DNA of 64,000 bases from Aromatoleum petrolei (GCF_017894385.1 NZ_CP059560.1:3667501-3731500); one strand, 5' to 3'. Counted from the stretch's first letter, positions 1 to 8,052 are shown. Numbers and translations: made by a program. Notes: generated from the sequence alone by a model not told the origin.

Positions 1-1
1 G

Positions 2-1030
2 ATAATGCTTGTCGGTGGTGCCACGACCCGTATCGGTGACCCGAGTTTTCGGGATACGAGCCGCCCCCTGCTCGATGAGGCGACAATCGCCGCAAACATC
101 GACGGCATCACGGGCACCTTCGCCCGCTACCTCAGGATGGACGATGGCCCGAGCGGTGCGCTGGTGGTCAATAACGCCGACTGGCTGGATGGGCTCGGCT
201 ATCTCGACTTCCTCAGTCGAGTAGGTCGGCATTTCACCATCAACCGTCTGCTCAGCTTCGACGCAATCCGAACGCGCCTTGAATACTCACTCAGTTTTCA
301 AGAGTTCGGCTACACGCTGCTCCAGGCGTTCGATTTCACGGAACTGGCCCAGCGCTGCGGTTGCACGGTTCAGGTCGGCGGCGCCGACCAGTGGGCGAAC
401 ATCGTGAACGGCGTGGAGCTGTCACGACGGCAGGGCGGACCTGAGCTCTTCGGGCTGACTATGCCGCTGCTGGTCACCGCCGACGGTCGCAAGATGGGCA
501 AGTCGGCTCAGGGGGCGGTGTGGCTCAACTCGGACAGATTGGCTCCGTTCGATTTCTGGCAGTTCTGGCGCAATGTGGATGACCGCGACGTTGGCCGCTT
601 CCTCGCGCTCTTCACGGAACTGCCCATGGTCGAAGTTCGACGCCTGGGTGCGCTCGAGGGCGCGGAACTCAACGAGGCGAAAATCCTCCTCGCCACCGAG
701 GCAACCGGGCTCGCGCATGGTGAGGAGGTCGCCAGGGCGGCGGCAAAGACGGCGGCGTGTTTGTTCTGTGACGGCGAAAGCGACGAAGGCTTGGCGACGC
801 TGGTCGTCGCCCCCGAGCGCGTGAGCGCCGGTCTGACTTTGGCGGAGCTTGCCGTGGAGGGTGGGCTAGCGCCCTCCAGGAATTTCGCGCGCCGGTTGGC
901 CACTGGAGGCGGTCTGCGCTTGAACGGTAAGCAGGTCGAGCATGCGGAAGTTTTGCTGCCCGTTCATGGGAGGGAGTGGCGCTTGTCGGTGGGACGCAAG
1001 CAACATCTACGCATCGTCGTGTCAGGGTGA
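2..1030 (+). CDS. tyrS: Tyrosine--tRNA ligase, 5'-truncated by window edge
   Basis: Charges tRNA-Tyr with tyrosine in the cytoplasm (class I synthetase). The frame is open to the left edge, so the N-terminal roughly 75 residues with the HIGH-type motif lie outside the window; the first visible residues [13 protein letters not shown] match the family's nucleotide-fold region. The tyrosine/ATP segment QVGGADQW and the second signature [11 protein letters not shown] (about bases 488-520) are present. The last ~75 residues look like an S4 RNA-binding domain. The K-[FM]-G-K-[ST]-x-x-G-A-V-W-L form is that of the E. coli-type enzyme. It lies inside the genomic island next to a toxin-antitoxin pair, so it may be an extra copy of the housekeeping enzyme; that is inference. 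The visible part shows no frameshift. Confidence 0.88.
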   Translation: MMLVGGATTRIGDPSFRDTSRPLLDEATIAANIDGITGTFARYLRMDDGPSGALVVNNADWLDGLGYLDFLSRVGRHFTINRLLSFDAIRTRLEYSLSFQEFGYTLLQAFDFTELAQRCGCTVQVGGADQWANIVNGVELSRRQGGPELFGLTMPLLVTADGRKMGKSAQGAVWLNSDRLAPFDFWQFWRNVDDRDVGRFLALFTELPMVEVRRLGALEGAELNEAKILLATEATGLAHGEEVARAAAKTAACLFCDGESDEGLATLVVAPERVSAGLTLAELAVEGGLAPSRNFARRLATGGGLRLNGKQVEHAEVLLPVHGREWRLSVGRKQHLRIVVSG

Positions 1031-1328
1031 CGAGAAGGGTTGGGCTCGAAGCAGCGCTTTCGGGCTCGACCTGACTCGGGATTCGTTCTGAACCGCTCGC
1101 CGATGACCTCAATGGCGAGTCCATTGGCCCGGCGGCGCTCCCCGGTCATACCGACCTGCAGTGACTCGTACATTTGTGGTCAGAACATTCGGCCCTTATA
1201 AGCGACAAAACCTCGTCGTTCCAGGTACGAGTGCATAGCACCTAATTGCGACCCGATGCTTATCGTCCCGAAACGCGGGTCGTTCTAGCAACGTGAAGTT
1301 ACCAGTCACTCACCACTTATAGATGTCC
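1031..1328. other. Gene-free stretch upstream of the RES toxin-antitoxin operon
   Basis: About 300 bases between the tyrosyl-tRNA synthetase stop and the 9-bp iterated promoter of the next operon. Open frames here are short, antisense and have no recognisable protein features. I see no clear RNA gene or strong terminator. The right part becomes markedly more AT-rich as the promoter is approached. Confidence 0.5.
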
Positions 1329-1364
1329 TTGCCTTTGTTGCCTATTTTGCCTGTTTCGCCTAAA
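1329..1364 (+). repeat. Four tandem 9-bp iterons in front of the toxin-antitoxin operon
   Basis: TTGCCT (last copy TCGCCT) recurs at 1329, 1338, 1347 and 1356, an exact 9-bp period, each followed by a variable 3-nt spacer. The array overlaps the predicted -35 element and ends 29 bases before the chosen antitoxin start. Tandem sites over a promoter are typical of autoregulated toxin-antitoxin operons. The helix-turn-helix protein encoded just downstream is the obvious candidate binder, but binding is inferred. Confidence 0.6.
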
Positions 1365-1366
1365 TT
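1338..1366 (+). promoter_or_regulatory. Predicted sigma-70 promoter of the RES/antitoxin operon
   Basis: TTGCCT (1338-1343) and TAAATT (1361-1366) are separated by exactly 17 bp, with transcription expected near 1373. The -35 element is itself one copy of the 9-bp iteron, so a protein bound to the array would block polymerase. Confidence 0.5.
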
Positions 1367-1393
1367 TAACACATGCAAAGACGGGAGGTTCCA

Positions 1394-2248
1394 ATGCTAA
1401 CGAAGGGGCGCCTGGCCCGATGGCGGCGCCATCCCGCGCTGCTGCCCGCTGCGCTCGAGCTGCCGCGCGACGACAACGCGCAGCGGCTGCAGGAGGTCAT
1501 CGAGGCTCTGGAGTTTCTGGTGGCCGGTCAGGAGGGCGGAAATGCGCTCGTGCATTCACTCAAATGCGAGCTGAAGGAGCGGATGCCGCTTGCCTACCTG
1601 ATTGAGGCGTTAGCGGGCAAAGGCGGCCAAGTGAGGCTGCCGGAACTGGGCGGTGGAGTAGTGGTATCGGTCCAGCCGCTGAAGAGGGGGCGCTTACGAC
1701 GGAGCGCCGTAGAGCAGCAGGCCGCCATTGGGAGTCGTGTTTTCCCCGCCAGTCGCTATCAGGTTGTTTTCCATAGTGCAAAATCGGGCGCGGAAGACTG
1801 TCCGACGAATTCGCCCTCGGTCCAGCTCGACCCGGCAACGGAGGCACTTGAACGGGCCCTGCTCGCGGGCGGTCTGCAGGAGCAGAAGGAGGTGCTTCAG
1901 CTCCCCGAGATGCTCACGCTCCCGCAGGCGTCCGCTCGCAGCGGGATACCGCTGCGCACGCTTACGCACATGCGACAGAATGGTCGGCTACTGGCGTTGA
2001 GTCGCAGCGGCGCCCAAAAGGGCTTTCGTCTTCCTGCTTGGCAATTTGATGCGGCGGTGCTGGACGTAATTGCGGACGTCATCGAGGCGTTTGGTCCCGA
2101 CCGGGCCTGGCAGGCCTACGATTTCCTCACTCACAGGGAACCGCTCCTTGCGGATAAGGTGCCCCTGGAGGAGTTGCGATTGGGGCATCGTGAAGCTGTG
2201 CTGCGCATTCTGCCTGCGGCGGCGGGGCTCACGCAGGGCGCCCTTTAA
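1394..2248 (+). CDS. Helix-turn-helix antitoxin-like protein of a RES-type toxin-antitoxin pair
   Basis: Predicted partner and repressor of the downstream RES toxin. ATG 1394 was chosen because GGGAGG sits five bases before it; the in-frame ATG at 1373 lacks a ribosome site. The product is 284 aa. Residues about 185-225 (LTLPQASARSGIPLRTL onward) look like an excisionase/MerR-type helix-turn-helix. The C-terminal ~60 residues (AWQAYDFLTHREPLL, then PLEELRLGHREAVLRIL) resemble the toxin-binding domain of Xre/MbcA/ParS antitoxins. Such antitoxins are usually only about 120-160 aa, so the N-terminal ~180 residues are an unexplained addition. The stop overlaps the toxin ATG by one base (TAATG), implying coupled translation. 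Confidence 0.65.
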   Translation: MLTKGRLARWRRHPALLPAALELPRDDNAQRLQEVIEALEFLVAGQEGGNALVHSLKCELKERMPLAYLIEALAGKGGQVRLPELGGGVVVSVQPLKRGRLRRSAVEQQAAIGSRVFPASRYQVVFHSAKSGAEDCPTNSPSVQLDPATEALERALLAGGLQEQKEVLQLPEMLTLPQASARSGIPLRTLTHMRQNGRLLALSRSGAQKGFRLPAWQFDAAVLDVIADVIEAFGPDRAWQAYDFLTHREPLLADKVPLEELRLGHREAVLRILPAAAGLTQGAL

Positions 2249-2862
2249 TGCCGCCTGTCCCGATAATGCGACCCGACCGGGCGAAGGTGTGGAAGGTTGA
2301 ACTACCGACCCTCACAGTAGACCTCGGTAATTTCCGGCGGGTCAGTCATCGGGACCACCAGTCGGTCGTCTATTTCGGGAAGGGGGCAGTGTACCGCTTC
2401 GACGACCCCATGCAGGGCTTCGGCGTGATGTACGCCGGTAGCGACTATATGACCTGCATTTCTGAGAGCCTGCTGAGGGACGAAATCAGGCTCGGTATGC
2501 GACCGCTCTACAAGGCGGATATCGACGTTCGGGTCATCGCCAGCCTGTTCCCGGCGACGGTGACGCTGGTCGACCTTACCGACGGGCTTCCGCTCGGGCT
2601 GGATGGGCAGATATCCTGCACTCCCGACTACGCCATCGCACAGGACTGGGCGCGCGCGCTCTACGAGCATCCTAGTAAGCCGGACGGGCTCTACTACATT
2701 CCGCGCAACTACCCAAAGGGCATCTCCATCGCACTTTTCGACCGCGTGCAGGCACGTGTACCGGTGCGCGAAATGCCCGGTACTCGTATTGCAGTGCGGC
2801 AGGACCCTGCGTACCGGGACTTGCTCGGGCAGCTGATGCGTGCCGGAATCAAGCTACGCTGA
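2248..2862 (+). CDS. RES domain toxin, predicted NAD-degrading
   Basis: RES-family toxins consume cellular NAD+ or transfer ADP-ribose and arrest growth unless bound by their antitoxin. The 204-aa product shows the three diagnostic polar positions in order: Arg in VYRFDDP, Glu in TCISESLLRD after the GFGVMYAGSDY segment, and Ser in GISIALFDR. Residues about 25-190 form the RES fold. The first ATG overlaps the antitoxin stop by one base; an alternative start at 2266 would shorten it by six residues. Position directly after an HTH/antitoxin gene is the classical RES-Xre layout. Enzymatic activity is inferred from the family. Confidence 0.82.
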   Translation: MPPVPIMRPDRAKVWKVELPTLTVDLGNFRRVSHRDHQSVVYFGKGAVYRFDDPMQGFGVMYAGSDYMTCISESLLRDEIRLGMRPLYKADIDVRVIASLFPATVTLVDLTDGLPLGLDGQISCTPDYAIAQDWARALYEHPSKPDGLYYIPRNYPKGISIALFDRVQARVPVREMPGTRIAVRQDPAYRDLLGQLMRAGIKLR

Positions 2863-3020
2863 ACTGACTCGCCCAAGTGCTCTATCAATAATTTGCTGCA
2901 CGAAACCGCCAAATACCTCGACTAATATGACAAGCGGAATGCTGAATCCCTTATTTTTGGTGTACTTCGTGTGAGGATGCTGTGTCGTTTGTCCGGCAAG
3001 TGGGGACGCGCTGATGCCCA

Positions 3021-4640
3021 TTACGCCAACAAGATGGTTTGATTGGATTGAAGCTCTTCGACCCTGCTGTTCGAGATTTCGATGGTCGGCAGAAACGGAG
3101 CGCCGCTACCTAGGGAAGCTTCATAGCAGACAAAGACTGCATGGTGTCGCGCCTGTAATTTCTGCCCAACTTTAAAGCACGCGCTGGCCGGCGCGCCGAT
3201 GAATAGGTGAACCTTCTTGACGTGCCACTGGTCCTGCAGTTTCTGGATGGCTTGCTCAGCGGCGGTGGCAAAGCGGTCAAGGTCCAATGAGTGGGAGAAT
3301 ATGTCATGCCGGAGCGCAGCGGAGTCCGACGCGGTCACTTCCATAGCTCCGACCTTGAAGGCGCCGTCGGCATATAGCGTCGTCGGTAATCTGCTCGGCT
3401 CCACCTTGTAGGTCAGGGAGATAACCAGGCATGCTTCATCAGCGCCGTTGTATGGCGCGAGTTCCTTCGCGCAATACTTGTCTGCTGGTGGAGTTTGAAC
3501 CCCTTCGTCGAATGCCCACTTCCCACCAGGAAGGTCGGGGGGGCGGTCGCGACTGTACTGGAATACGGTGATACGGCTGCCTTCTCCCAGCAAGCGTCCA
3601 GCCAGCACCAATATCGATATGCCGTGGAGAGGGAACACAGCGAGCGGCATCGTTGAGCCGTCGGCACGCAGTGTGCCGTTCAAGCGCTTGCGTAGCAGCG
3701 GAATATCGTCCCTCAAGGCGTCGAACAGAGAACCCCAATAGTGCGGTGCATGAGGGTTATGCAGATGACCGCCGTTATAAAAATAGCGCTCGGGGCCGGT
3801 CGGCGCCATCCGAAGCCGGCGGGTCCACATCGCCTCTTCGGCGTCTCGCTGCAGAAAACGTGGGGATTGGGCGGTAATGTTTCCCATCACTACGATAGGC
3901 ACTGCCTCTTCGTACCTCAGCGTATTGAGCAGTCTTCGGACCTCATTGATGTTGTCCTGGCGCATCGTGCGTAGAACATCGACCGTGAAACGGTCGGGGT
4001 CGACACGGTCGATGCGACGATGACACTCGTCGCACATCAGCATGATGTTGTCGATGGCTTCCGCTCGTTGCCCAGACAGCAGCTTGTCGCCGCGAGGCCC
4101 CTTCGGCGAGGACGCGATGATGTGAGCAAAGTACGAGAAGTTGCCGGGCGTGCCACTCAAGCTTTCACGCTGAAGGTCTTTGCCGCATCCTGCGAACTGG
4201 CAGCGCCAGCCCGCGAGGTAGCCCAGATACTGCTGGTCGTCCTTCTTCGGTGAATCGCCGCGTCCAGAGGTTCCCGTTAATGCCTCCGCCTCTGCGAGCC
4301 ACGTGTCGATGGAGCCCGACGTGGCCGGCGCACCCATCGCTACGGAAAGGTCGCAGGTAGAGGGTGAGGACGCCACCTGCCACCACGTGAGTTTTCCCGC
4401 TGCGGCGATGTGCTTTGCAGCGTTGCCGCTTTTGAGCCCGAAGTCCCCGCGTCCGACCTCAGCCCACGCGCCGCTCTCCATCATTGTGGCTACGCGTGCA
4501 GTGAAGCCATTTTCCATAATCAACACAGTTGCTCCGGCTTCCGCTTGGTCGCCAATGAGTTGTGCTAGCCCCCCGTCGCTCAACGGGACGATGCCTTCCG
4601 TGTCCAATGTTGCCGCCATTGCTGTCAGTGAATGTGTCAT
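3021..4640 (-). CDS. cap5: CBASS effector nuclease Cap5 (HNH-SAVED) with extra N-terminal region
   Basis: Predicted cyclic-nucleotide-activated DNase that destroys DNA in infected cells. An HNH/zinc-ribbon module lies at about residues 140-215: Cys147 and Cys152 in WRCQFAGCGKDL, AHII around His173, Asn198, and CDECH at 203-207. It is followed by a ~300-residue region of SAVED type, the sensor for cyclic oligonucleotides; VKKVHLFIGAPASACFKVGQ near the end fits that fold. Length is 539 aa, whereas Cap5 proteins I know of are nearer 400; the excess is a ~135-residue N-terminal segment I cannot assign. The start codon directly abuts the CD-NTase stop, so the two are co-translated. No E1/E2/JAB or HORMA/TRIP13 genes are nearby, which makes this type I CBASS. 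Confidence 0.82.
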   Translation of the reverse strand: MTHSLTAMAATLDTEGIVPLSDGGLAQLIGDQAEAGATVLIMENGFTARVATMMESGAWAEVGRGDFGLKSGNAAKHIAAAGKLTWWQVASSPSTCDLSVAMGAPATSGSIDTWLAEAEALTGTSGRGDSPKKDDQQYLGYLAGWRCQFAGCGKDLQRESLSGTPGNFSYFAHIIASSPKGPRGDKLLSGQRAEAIDNIMLMCDECHRRIDRVDPDRFTVDVLRTMRQDNINEVRRLLNTLRYEEAVPIVVMGNITAQSPRFLQRDAEEAMWTRRLRMAPTGPERYFYNGGHLHNPHAPHYWGSLFDALRDDIPLLRKRLNGTLRADGSTMPLAVFPLHGISILVLAGRLLGEGSRITVFQYSRDRPPDLPGGKWAFDEGVQTPPADKYCAKELAPYNGADEACLVISLTYKVEPSRLPTTLYADGAFKVGAMEVTASDSAALRHDIFSHSLDLDRFATAAEQAIQKLQDQWHVKKVHLFIGAPASACFKVGQKLQARHHAVFVCYEASLGSGAPFLPTIEISNSRVEELQSNQTILLA

Positions 4641-6194
4641 TCAGTTGATGTTTACAACAAAGGCGCCACTTCGGGCGACTAGGTGTCCTTGCTTGACGAT
4701 GAAGCACTCGATGGTGTGCGAGCCAGCGTACGCCGCCGATTCGTGCCGTACTACCGACCCGCGCTCGACCGCTCCACGGTCAAATCCGCCCCTAAGTTGG
4801 TTCGCGCGAACTGCTTCGGCTCCCGAATTGACCACCTGCCAATGCACATCGAAGGGGCCCGGTACATCAGTTGTGGCTTCGAACTTCAAGTTCGCGCCCT
4901 TCTTCAGGGGGTGCGAGTCACTGTAGAAACGGGTTGGCCGCGAGAAACCGTTGGCGCGCCATGTGGCCTTGGCGATGCGAACCTGGCCCTGTCGTACGAC
5001 AGGCCAAGGCGCCAGCTGTTTGTGCGGCGCACTGATGAGACTGGCTCGGTTTGGCAGCAGCGCGAGCAGTGAGCGCACCGGCGAAGGGCTTGAGGTGCTT
5101 GCCCGTGTCGCGATGCGCGGACCCGCGAAGCGTTCCGCTACCTCGACAAGCCCCTGGCCATGCCACTGTTGGGCCAATCCGACAAAGTCTGCACGGGCCT
5201 TCCGCAGCCACATGAAGAAGTTCTCTCGACGGTTCGGATACTGTCGCCAGCGGTCGGCGAAGTTCTCTGCAGGGTCGGTCGGATTGAGGATTACCGGGAA
5301 GCCTTGCCCGTCCCGCCCGATGAGGGAGTCCATCTGCCGCAGGATGGTATCGAGTGCCTGGCCCACGGTGGGCTCGTTTTGATACGCCAAGCCGGCAAGC
5401 GTGGTCAGGATAACCGAAATGGGTTTGTTGGCCGGGTCGTTCGCGAACATCAGGTCTCGGTGCCGCTTGAGAATCTGAACTGACTGCTGCAGTGGCGTTT
5501 TTACCCGGTAGGAAGGAATGTCCTCGACGGAGGCCTTCGACTCCAGTGCCATCGCTCCGCGGCGGGCTTCAAAAGCGACCCGCATGCGGCTGCGAAACCA
5601 ATTGGTGTATCCCTTCGGGTTGCTGTGCGGCCATCCTTCACAAACCGCGTCGTACTGGGGGTGCTCGTTGTCGGTGATAGCGATGGCCGTTTCCGTCCAG
5701 CTATTGCTCAATCCGCGCGCCGCCAGAATGCGTCGTTGTCCTTCTCCGTCCGGGATGGCGGGAAGCGCATCGAGATGGAACTGTGCGCCGTCGGCATACT
5801 CGAGCGTCCAGCAGCGCCGACTCTCACCGACCTCCTTCATGCCGTGCGCCTTGGCATACAGCTTCATCTCGTAACCGAGGAGTGCCTTCAACTGCCGCTG
5901 AGTTAGGTGCTTGCCGGCCGACTTCAGTTCACAAACGAGGTCGACGTCGTAATGCTCGTCTTCATTCACAGGTCGAATGGGGACGCCGAGCCGGAAAGAG
6001 CCCTGCACGTAGACCTCTGGGTCCAGGTCTTTCAGGTTGGATTCCTCTCGGTCGAGCCATTCACCGACCGATTTGTAGCGGCGCGTGGCCTCTTCGTAGC
6101 GCGACGGCGGTACGTCGAGCTCCGCGGCCAGTCTCTCAAGATAGGCCGACGCGGTCGAGGTCAGTGCGATTGGGGGCAGGATGCTCTCGGTCAT
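4641..6194 (-). CDS. CBASS cyclic dinucleotide/oligonucleotide synthase (CD-NTase)
   Basis: Predicted phage sensor enzyme making a cyclic nucleotide that switches on the adjacent Cap5 nuclease. The nucleotidyltransferase signature is intact: GSFRLG (Gly65-Ser66), the metal pair in HYDVDLVCEL (Asp83, Asp85), and the third acidic residue in FHLDALP (Asp142). Residues ~140-400 form the helical remainder of the catalytic fold. The last ~100 residues (from about 415, containing GPFDVHWQVVNSG) resemble the AGS-C domain attached to many CD-NTases. The clade and product cannot be set by eye; Cap5 is often paired with CdnG or CdnD enzymes. It lies 90 bp downstream of a small membrane-protein gene on the same strand. 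Confidence 0.85.
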   Translation of the reverse strand: MTESILPPIALTSTASAYLERLAAELDVPPSRYEEATRRYKSVGEWLDREESNLKDLDPEVYVQGSFRLGVPIRPVNEDEHYDVDLVCELKSAGKHLTQRQLKALLGYEMKLYAKAHGMKEVGESRRCWTLEYADGAQFHLDALPAIPDGEGQRRILAARGLSNSWTETAIAITDNEHPQYDAVCEGWPHSNPKGYTNWFRSRMRVAFEARRGAMALESKASVEDIPSYRVKTPLQQSVQILKRHRDLMFANDPANKPISVILTTLAGLAYQNEPTVGQALDTILRQMDSLIGRDGQGFPVILNPTDPAENFADRWRQYPNRRENFFMWLRKARADFVGLAQQWHGQGLVEVAERFAGPRIATRASTSSPSPVRSLLALLPNRASLISAPHKQLAPWPVVRQGQVRIAKATWRANGFSRPTRFYSDSHPLKKGANLKFEATTDVPGPFDVHWQVVNSGAEAVRANQLRGGFDRGAVERGSVVRHESAAYAGSHTIECFIVKQGHLVARSGAFVVNIN

Positions 6195-6284
6195 GGCGAA
6201 GGTTCGGGTTGGTTGTCGGTAGGCAAGTAGCGTTGGTCCACCGCGGGTTCACCGTCGGGCGCGGTCATCTCCCGCAGGCCGAGG

Positions 6285-6602
6285 TCAGTACCGCACTAAG
6301 CGTTGAAACTTACGGCCGGTGCGGACGGCCCAGGCACCCGCAGCTCCGCAAAACAACGCGAAGCCGTAGCCGATAACGGATTCTGGAATCCACCAAGTCG
6401 GCAAGTCAGCCACTAGGTCGATGAGCTCGACCGTTGGTCTGCTCGTCTTGGCCATTCCCGTAACGACGGAAATTGTTGTCGTCGCCATAGCCCCCATGAC
6501 GCCTGCCAGGAACAGAATCCCACTGACTCGCAGCAGGGCACGGCCGAAGTGCACGAGTCTGAGCGGTTCGGTTAGAACGTACGTGATGCATCGTTCGAGC
6601 AT
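6285..6602 (-). CDS. Small two-helix membrane protein in the CBASS operon
   Basis: A 105-aa protein with two hydrophobic helices, roughly residues 24-46 (RVSGILFLAGVMGAM onward) and 75-92 (IGYGFALFCGAAGAW), joined by a ~30-residue loop and followed by a basic tail. ATG 6602 is preceded by AGGAG at good spacing. It starts 14 nt after the stop of the 58-aa gene and ends 90 bp before the CD-NTase, all on one strand, so it is probably co-transcribed with CBASS. I do not recognise the family. It could be an accessory membrane component or an unrelated passenger. Confidence 0.6.
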   Translation of the reverse strand: MLERCITYVLTEPLRLVHFGRALLRVSGILFLAGVMGAMATTTISVVTGMAKTSRPTVELIDLVADLPTWWIPESVIGYGFALFCGAAGAWAVRTGRKFQRLVRY

Positions 6603-6616
6603 GATTCACTCCTGTC

Positions 6617-6793
6617 TCAATTTTTCTCGCGGCGGACGCCTTTGAATGGCGTCTTGTCTGAGGTTTTCACGTCAAGGAAGCGGCCGGTGGAGGTGTCGCG
6701 CTTAACGTAGTGGCCAGAGGGGGTGAGCGTCTGGCTGCGCTGCTTGACAGCGCCTGCGCGGTGTCCGTCTCCGGTCGGATGGTTCTTTGCCAT
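6617..6793 (-). CDS. Conserved small basic protein (58 aa), first gene of the CBASS operon
   Basis: This gene lies between the capW control region and the membrane-protein gene. ATG 6793 has a perfect AGGAGG four bases upstream. The product begins MAKNHPTGDGHRAG, continues VKQRSQTL and KRDTSTGRFLDVK, and ends GVRREKN. It is basic, Gly/Arg/Lys-rich and has no membrane segment. Its pattern (PTGDGHR, then KxRSQ, then KRDxxTGxFxD) matches a small protein of unknown function I recall as widespread in bacteria. First position behind the CapW operator makes it the most highly expressed member if the operon is induced. Function unknown. Confidence 0.65.
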   Translation of the reverse strand: MAKNHPTGDGHRAGAVKQRSQTLTPSGHYVKRDTSTGRFLDVKTSDKTPFKGVRREKN

Positions 6794-6829
6794 GATGCCT
6801 CCTTTGGATGAATGAGAGTATCTTACATA

Positions 6830-6861
6830 ATCATTTTGATGATGTCACAAGTTTGTTGTGA
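6830..6861. promoter_or_regulatory. Palindromic operator between capW and the CBASS operon
   Basis: The 103-bp divergent intergenic region contains a perfect inverted repeat TCACAA-N5-TTGTGA at 6845-6861 and, beside it, ATCA-TTT-TGAT at 6830-6840. CapW-type WYL proteins are dimeric repressors that bind palindromes in exactly this position, so these repeats are the likely operator for both directions. Read on the minus strand, TTGTGA (6850-6845) could double as a -35 with TAAGAT downstream at a loose 19-bp spacing. Confidence 0.6.
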
Positions 6862-6890
6862 TTTAACCTGGGGGACGAATCGGTTATCAT
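6862..6890 (+). promoter_or_regulatory. Predicted capW promoter giving a nearly leaderless transcript
   Basis: TTTAAC (6862-6867) and TATCAT (6885-6890) are 17 bp apart. The -10 ends only six bases before the capW ATG at 6897, so the transcript would start at or within a base or two of the start codon. There is no Shine-Dalgarno sequence before that ATG. The left half abuts the TCACAA/TTGTGA palindrome, consistent with autorepression. Confidence 0.45.
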
Positions 6891-6896
6891 GTATTT

Positions 6897-7835
6897 ATGA
6901 ACTCACTACAACTCGAACGCCGCCGCGGCCTGGAACGACTCCCCCGGGTCCAGCGAGAGCGGCTCTCTCACATTGACTTTAAGCTTTACTTTCTGGGGGA
7001 ACTGCGGCGGGCTGATGTGGTGGAGCGGTTTGAGACAGGGCCAGCGGGCGCCACTCGCGACATCGCCCTGTACAGGGATATCGCGCCGGAGAACCTGGAA
7101 CTCGACCCGGGGACGAAGACCTATAGGCCCGCGGCCGATTTCACCCCGCTCTTCGAGCACCAGCCGCAACGTGTCCTGACTGCGCTTTCAAAGGGGTTTG
7201 GGGAGGGAATCGGAGACCAACTGCAGCCGATGGTGCGGTGTGAGTTCCCGAACGCCCTCAGCCTGCCAAGAATGTCGGTTCTGGCGCCGATTACGCGTGC
7301 CATTCATCGCGGCAAAGCTGTCCGCTTGGGCTACACGTCGATTGAAAGCGGAAAGACGGAGCGTGAACTTGTCCCCTTGGCGTTGGTTGATACTGGTATT
7401 CGGTGGCACGTTCGCGCCTTCGACCGCAAGAGTCAGCAATTCCGGGATTTCGTGTTCACGCGAATGGAAAGCCCGACGCTGCTGGAGGATAGTCCTGTGG
7501 CGCGGGAGGAGACGGTCGAGCACGACGTTCAGTGGAGTCGAATAATCGAACTTGAGTTGGTGCCACATCCCAAGCACCCTAGGCCCGAGGTCGTGAAACT
7601 GGACTACGACATGCCCGGTGGGGTCTTGACGGTTAAGGTCCGAGCGGCAACCGCAGGGTACATGTTGCGGCGGTGGAACGTAGACTGTTCGCCCGACCAT
7701 AGCCTCGTCGGACCAGAGTACGCATTGTGGCTTGCTGACCCACTTGCGCTGTACGGCGCAAGCAGTGCGGCGTTGGCTCCCGGATATCGGGACCCGAGAC
7801 CCGATGGGACGCACCGGATTGTGAAGGCGTTGTAG
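6897..7835 (+). CDS. capW: CapW-like WYL-domain transcriptional repressor of CBASS
   Basis: Predicted ligand-responsive repressor controlling the divergent CBASS operon. The 312-aa protein has an N-terminal winged helix at about residues 25-85 (FLGELRRADVVERF for the recognition region, then TRDIALYRDIAPENLEL), a WYL domain at about 130-205 (LGYTSIESGKTERELVPLAL, RWHVRAFDRKSQQFRDFVF, with the WYL core seen as Trp-His-Val), and a C-terminal WCX-type extension. This architecture and the head-to-head placement with a CD-NTase operon match the described CapW/BrxR group. The signal sensed is unknown, possibly nucleic acid from damage or infection. ATG 6897 lacks a ribosome site and is read as leaderless. 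Confidence 0.8.
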   Translation: MNSLQLERRRGLERLPRVQRERLSHIDFKLYFLGELRRADVVERFETGPAGATRDIALYRDIAPENLELDPGTKTYRPAADFTPLFEHQPQRVLTALSKGFGEGIGDQLQPMVRCEFPNALSLPRMSVLAPITRAIHRGKAVRLGYTSIESGKTERELVPLALVDTGIRWHVRAFDRKSQQFRDFVFTRMESPTLLEDSPVAREETVEHDVQWSRIIELELVPHPKHPRPEVVKLDYDMPGGVLTVKVRAATAGYMLRRWNVDCSPDHSLVGPEYALWLADPLALYGASSAALAPGYRDPRPDGTHRIVKAL

Positions 7836-7998
7836 GGCGCCGCGGCTTTGTCCTAGTCACCGCTCCTGCTACCCAGCGGCCTCGTCGGGCACAAGTTGAG
7901 GGCAGACTCATCGCGGACCAAACAAAAGAACCGCGGCGGCCGACGGTGGGAGCGGTGCAAGGGCTGCAGCATCCTCCTCGGCGCCTGATGGGCTAGTC

Positions 7999-8014
7999 GC
8001 CGAGTTTTCTCGGC
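7999..8014. terminator. Possible hairpin downstream of capW
   Basis: A perfect 6-bp stem GCCGAG/CTCGGC with a TTTT loop lies in the gap between the converging capW and alpA-like genes. It is followed on the plus strand only by TTGCTT, so it is a weak terminator candidate. The rest of 7836-8052 shows no convincing gene. Confidence 0.3.
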
Positions 8015-8052
8015 TTGCTTGAGACCCGGTGAGCGTCTGTGGGCGTCGGACG

